A stretch of DNA of 64,000 nucleotides from Phytoseiulus persimilis (lineage: Eukaryota; Arthropoda; Arachnida; Mesostigmata; Phytoseiidae): the NCBI GenBank assembly GCA_037576195.1, contig CM075103.1, forward strand, positions 36,841,250-36,905,249. Reading direction: 5' to 3'. Numbering within the stretch: position 1 is the first letter of the stretch; the number at the start of each line of letters is the position of its first letter. Below the pieces are notes generated by a model. The model was given only the letters and a program-made list of their open reading frames with translations. It searched no databases and had not been told where the DNA came from. Position numbers and translations under genes: made by a program. This document shows positions 61,201 to 64,000 of this stretch, piece after piece.

Positions 61201-63768
61201 GAGTTGGGAAGTAGTGGCCAGATTGGTCTCGGAATCACCCCTCCAGTGTTGGAAACTAATGGCCAGATTGGTCTCGGAATCACCCCTCTAAAGTAGGAAA
61301 GTAATGGCCAGATTGGTCTCGGAATCACCCCTCTAAAGTAGGAAAGTTATGGCCAGATTGGCACCGGAATCACCCCTCTAAAGTAGGAAACTAATGGCCA
61401 GATTGGTCTCGGAATCACCCCTCCAGAGTTGGGAAGTAGTGGCCAGATTGGTCTCGGAATCACCCCTCCAGTGTTGGAAACTAATGGCCAGATTGGTCTC
61501 GGAATCACCCCTCTAAAGTAGGAAAGTAATGGCCAGATTGGTCTCGGAATCACCCCTCTAAAGTAGGAAAGTAATGGCCAGATTGGTCTCGGAATCACAC
61601 CTCTAAAGTAGGAAAGTAATGGCCAGATTGGCACCGGAATCACCCCTCTAAAGTAGGAAACTAATGGCCAGATTGGTCTCGGAATCACCCCTCTAAAGTA
61701 GGAAAGTTATGGCCAGATTGGCACCGGAATCACCCCTCTGAAGTAGGAAACTAATGGCCAGATTGGTCTCGGAATCACCCCTCTAAAGTAGGAAAGTTAT
61801 GGCCAGATTGGCACCGGAATCACCCCTCCAGAGTTGGAAACTAATGGCCAGATTGGTCTCGTAATCACCCCTCCAGAGTTGGAAACTAATGGCCAGATTG
61901 GTCTCGTAATCACCCCTCCAGGGTTGGAAACCAATGGCCAGTTTGATATCGGAATCACCCCTCCAGAGTTGGAAACTAACGGCCAGATTGGTCTCGGAAT
62001 CACCCCTCCAGAGTTGGAAACTAATGGCCAGATTGGTCTCGTAATCACCCCTCCAGAGTTGGAAACTAATGGCCAGATTGGTCTCGTAATCACCCCTCCA
62101 GGGTTGGAAACCAATAGCCAGTTTGATATCGGAATCACCCCTCCAGAGTTGGAAACTAATGGCCAGATTGGTCTCGGAATCACCCCTCTAAAGTAGGAAA
62201 GTTATGGCCATAATGGTTCCGGAATCACCCCTCCAGAGTTGGAAAGTAATGGCCAGATTGGTCTCGGAATCAGCCCTCTGAAGTTGGAAAGTAATGGCCA
62301 GATTGCTCTCGGAATCACCCCTCCAGAGTTGGAAAGTTATGGCCAGATTGGTCTCGGAATCACCCCTCCAGAGTTGGGAAGCAGTGGCCTTATTGGTCTC
62401 GGAATCACCCCTCCAGAGTTGGAAAGTGATGGCCAGATTGGCACCGGAATCACCCCTCCAGAGTTGGAAAGTAATTGCCAGATTGGTCTCAGAATCACCC
62501 CTCCAGAGTTGGAAAGTAATGGCCAGATTGGTCTCAGAATCACCCCTCCAGAGTTGGAAAGTGATGGCCAGATTGGCACCGGAATCACCCCTCCAGAGTT
62601 GGAAAGTAATTGCCAGATTGGTCTCAGAATCACCCCTCCAGAGTTGGAAAGTTATGGCCAGATTGGTCTCGGAATCACCCCTCCAGAGTTGGGAAGCAGT
62701 GGCCTTATTGGTCTCGGAATCACCCCTCCAGAGTTGGAAAGTGATGGCCAGATTGGCACCGGAATCACCCCTCCAGAGTTGGAAAGTAATTGCCAGATTG
62801 GTCTCAGAATCACCCCTCCAGAGTTGGAAAGTAATGGCCATAATGGTTCCGGAATCACCCCTCCAGAGTTGGAAAGTGATGGCCAGATTGGCACCGGAAT
62901 CACCCCTCCAGAGTTGGAAAGTAATTGCCAGATTGCTCCCGGAATCACCCCTCCAGAGTTGGAAAGTAATGGCCATAATGGTTCCGGAATCACCCCTCCA
63001 GAGTTGGAAAGTAATGGCCATAATGGTTCCGGAATCACCCCTCCAGAGTTGGAAAGTCATGGCCAGATTGCTCCCGGAATCACCCCTCCAGAGTTGGAAA
63101 GTAATGGCCATAATGGTTCCGGAATCACCCCTCCAGAGTTGGAAAGTAATGGCCATAATGGTTCCGGAATCACCCCTCCAGAGTTGGAAAGTAATGGCCA
63201 TAATGGTTCCGGAATCACCCCTCCAGAGTTGGAAAGTAATGGCCAGATTGGTCTCGGAATCAGCCCTCTGAAGTTGGAAACTAATGGCCAGATTGGTTTC
63301 GGAATCACCCCTCCAGAGTTGGGAAGTAGTGGCCTTATTGGTCTCGGAATCACCCCTCCAGAGTTGGGAAGTAGTGGCCAGATTGGTCTCGGAATCAGCC
63401 CTCTGAAGTTGGAAACTAATGGCCAGATTGGTTTCGGAATCACCCCTCCAGAGTTGGGAAGTAGTGGCCTTATTGGTCTCGGAATCACCCCTCCAGAGTT
63501 GGAAAGTAAAGGCCAGATTGGTCTCGGAATCAGCCCTCTGAAGTTGGAAACTAATGGCCAGATTGGTTTCGGAATCACCCCTCCAGAGTTGGGAAGTAGT
63601 GGCCTTATTGGTCTCGGAATCACCCCTCCAGAGTTGGGAAGTAATGGCCAGATTGGTCTCGGAATCAGCCCTCTGAAGTTGGAAACTAATGGCCAGATTG
63701 GTTTCGGAATCACCCCTCCAGAGTTGGGAAGTAGTGGCCTTATTGGTCTCGGAATCACCCCTCCAGAT
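52283..63768 (-). repeat. 45-bp tandem array, right block (about 255 units), inverted relative to the left block
   Basis: The same unit as the left block on the opposite strand. On the plus strand it reads GGAATCACCCCTCCAGAG, TTGGAAA, C or G before TAATGGCCAGATTG, and then a variable six bases. Units with TTGGAAACTAATGG and TTGGAAAGTAATGG tend to alternate, so a 90-bp dimer is the common period. The GATATC variant is abundant here but absent from the left block, which has GATACC and GGCACC instead. A 945-bp (21-unit) superblock repeats at 53023 and 53968. From 58.2 to 62.2 kb many units carry CCTCTAAAGTAGG, which introduces a stop. From 62.2 kb to the edge, GGCCATAATGGTTCC and GTGGCCTTATTGGTC variants appear. 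Confidence 0.97.
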
Positions 63769-64000
63769 ATTTTCATGATAGATGTATAGGAGAGGGGGTG
63801 GAGAAGGATATCCGATGACGATGGGATGAGGCCTAAGAGTCTGGCTGGCGTCATAACGGGGCGGTGCACCTTATCGTCAGAATTTGGATGCCGGTGGCAA
63901 TAGGGAGGGGGTCAAAGTTGGGGTAAATCTCGAGGGGGGGAGGAGGGGGAGGGGTGGGTGGCCTATGTCCTTCCCGGTGAGCCGCCCTACATTATGCAGT
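63769..64000. other. Flank right of the array
   Basis: The array stops at CACCCCTCCAGAT. The remaining 230 bp are unique in this window and include a G-rich stretch near 63930-63960 (GGGGGGGAGGAGGGGGAGGG). No gene is visible. Confidence 0.5.

Noticed and set aside
38131..63768. CRISPR array
   Set aside because: Units are contiguous with no unique spacers, vary by point changes, and the context is eukaryotic.

Overview
The window is eukaryotic nuclear DNA. Coding exons are interrupted by many short introns (about 70-270 bp) with canonical GT/AG borders, AATAAA signals follow the genes, and the mobile elements are an LTR retroelement, non-LTR reverse transcriptases, a mariner and a tRNA-headed SINE. 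The element mix, the roughly balanced base composition and the compact introns suggest an arthropod; a mite or other chelicerate is plausible, but that assignment is inference.

Layout. 0-5.6 kb: mostly unassigned, with a few exon-like fragments. 5.7-7.2 kb: an intact single-exon gene with a BTB-like N-terminus (+). 7.8-14.3 kb: a decayed R1-like LINE on the minus strand, split by a broken Ty3/gypsy element on the plus strand. 15.9-17.2 kb: pieces of other non-LTR reverse transcriptases. 17.2-34.7 kb: three head-to-tail genes on the minus strand. I read them as FASTK/RAP-family proteins (mitochondrial RNA metabolism) from exon-by-exon splicing. They share intron positions, and several exon lengths are identical; the last exon is 195 bp in all three. 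The third copy gives an uninterrupted 752-residue frame over 18 exons. 36.75-38.0 kb: a 1.25-kb near-palindrome.

38.1-63.8 kb is dominated by one 45-bp tandem repeat. A left block (38.13-48.08 kb, about 215 units) and a right block (52.28-63.77 kb, about 255 units) lie in opposite orientation around a 4.2-kb spacer. The spacer carries a two-exon GNAT acetyltransferase gene (-), a small basic ORF (+) and a mariner transposon whose 5' end is cut off by the right block. A 278-bp SINE with a 13-bp target duplication splits the left block. Because 45 is a multiple of three and the unit lacks stops in four frames, the arrays contain enormous open frames (up to 2,879 codons) that I do not regard as genes.

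The real genes here are therefore the BTB-like gene, the three FASTK-like paralogues, the GNAT gene and possibly the small basic ORF; most other sequence is repeats or transposon remains. The most unusual structure is the pair of inverted 45-bp arrays, with the elements that interrupt or abut them.
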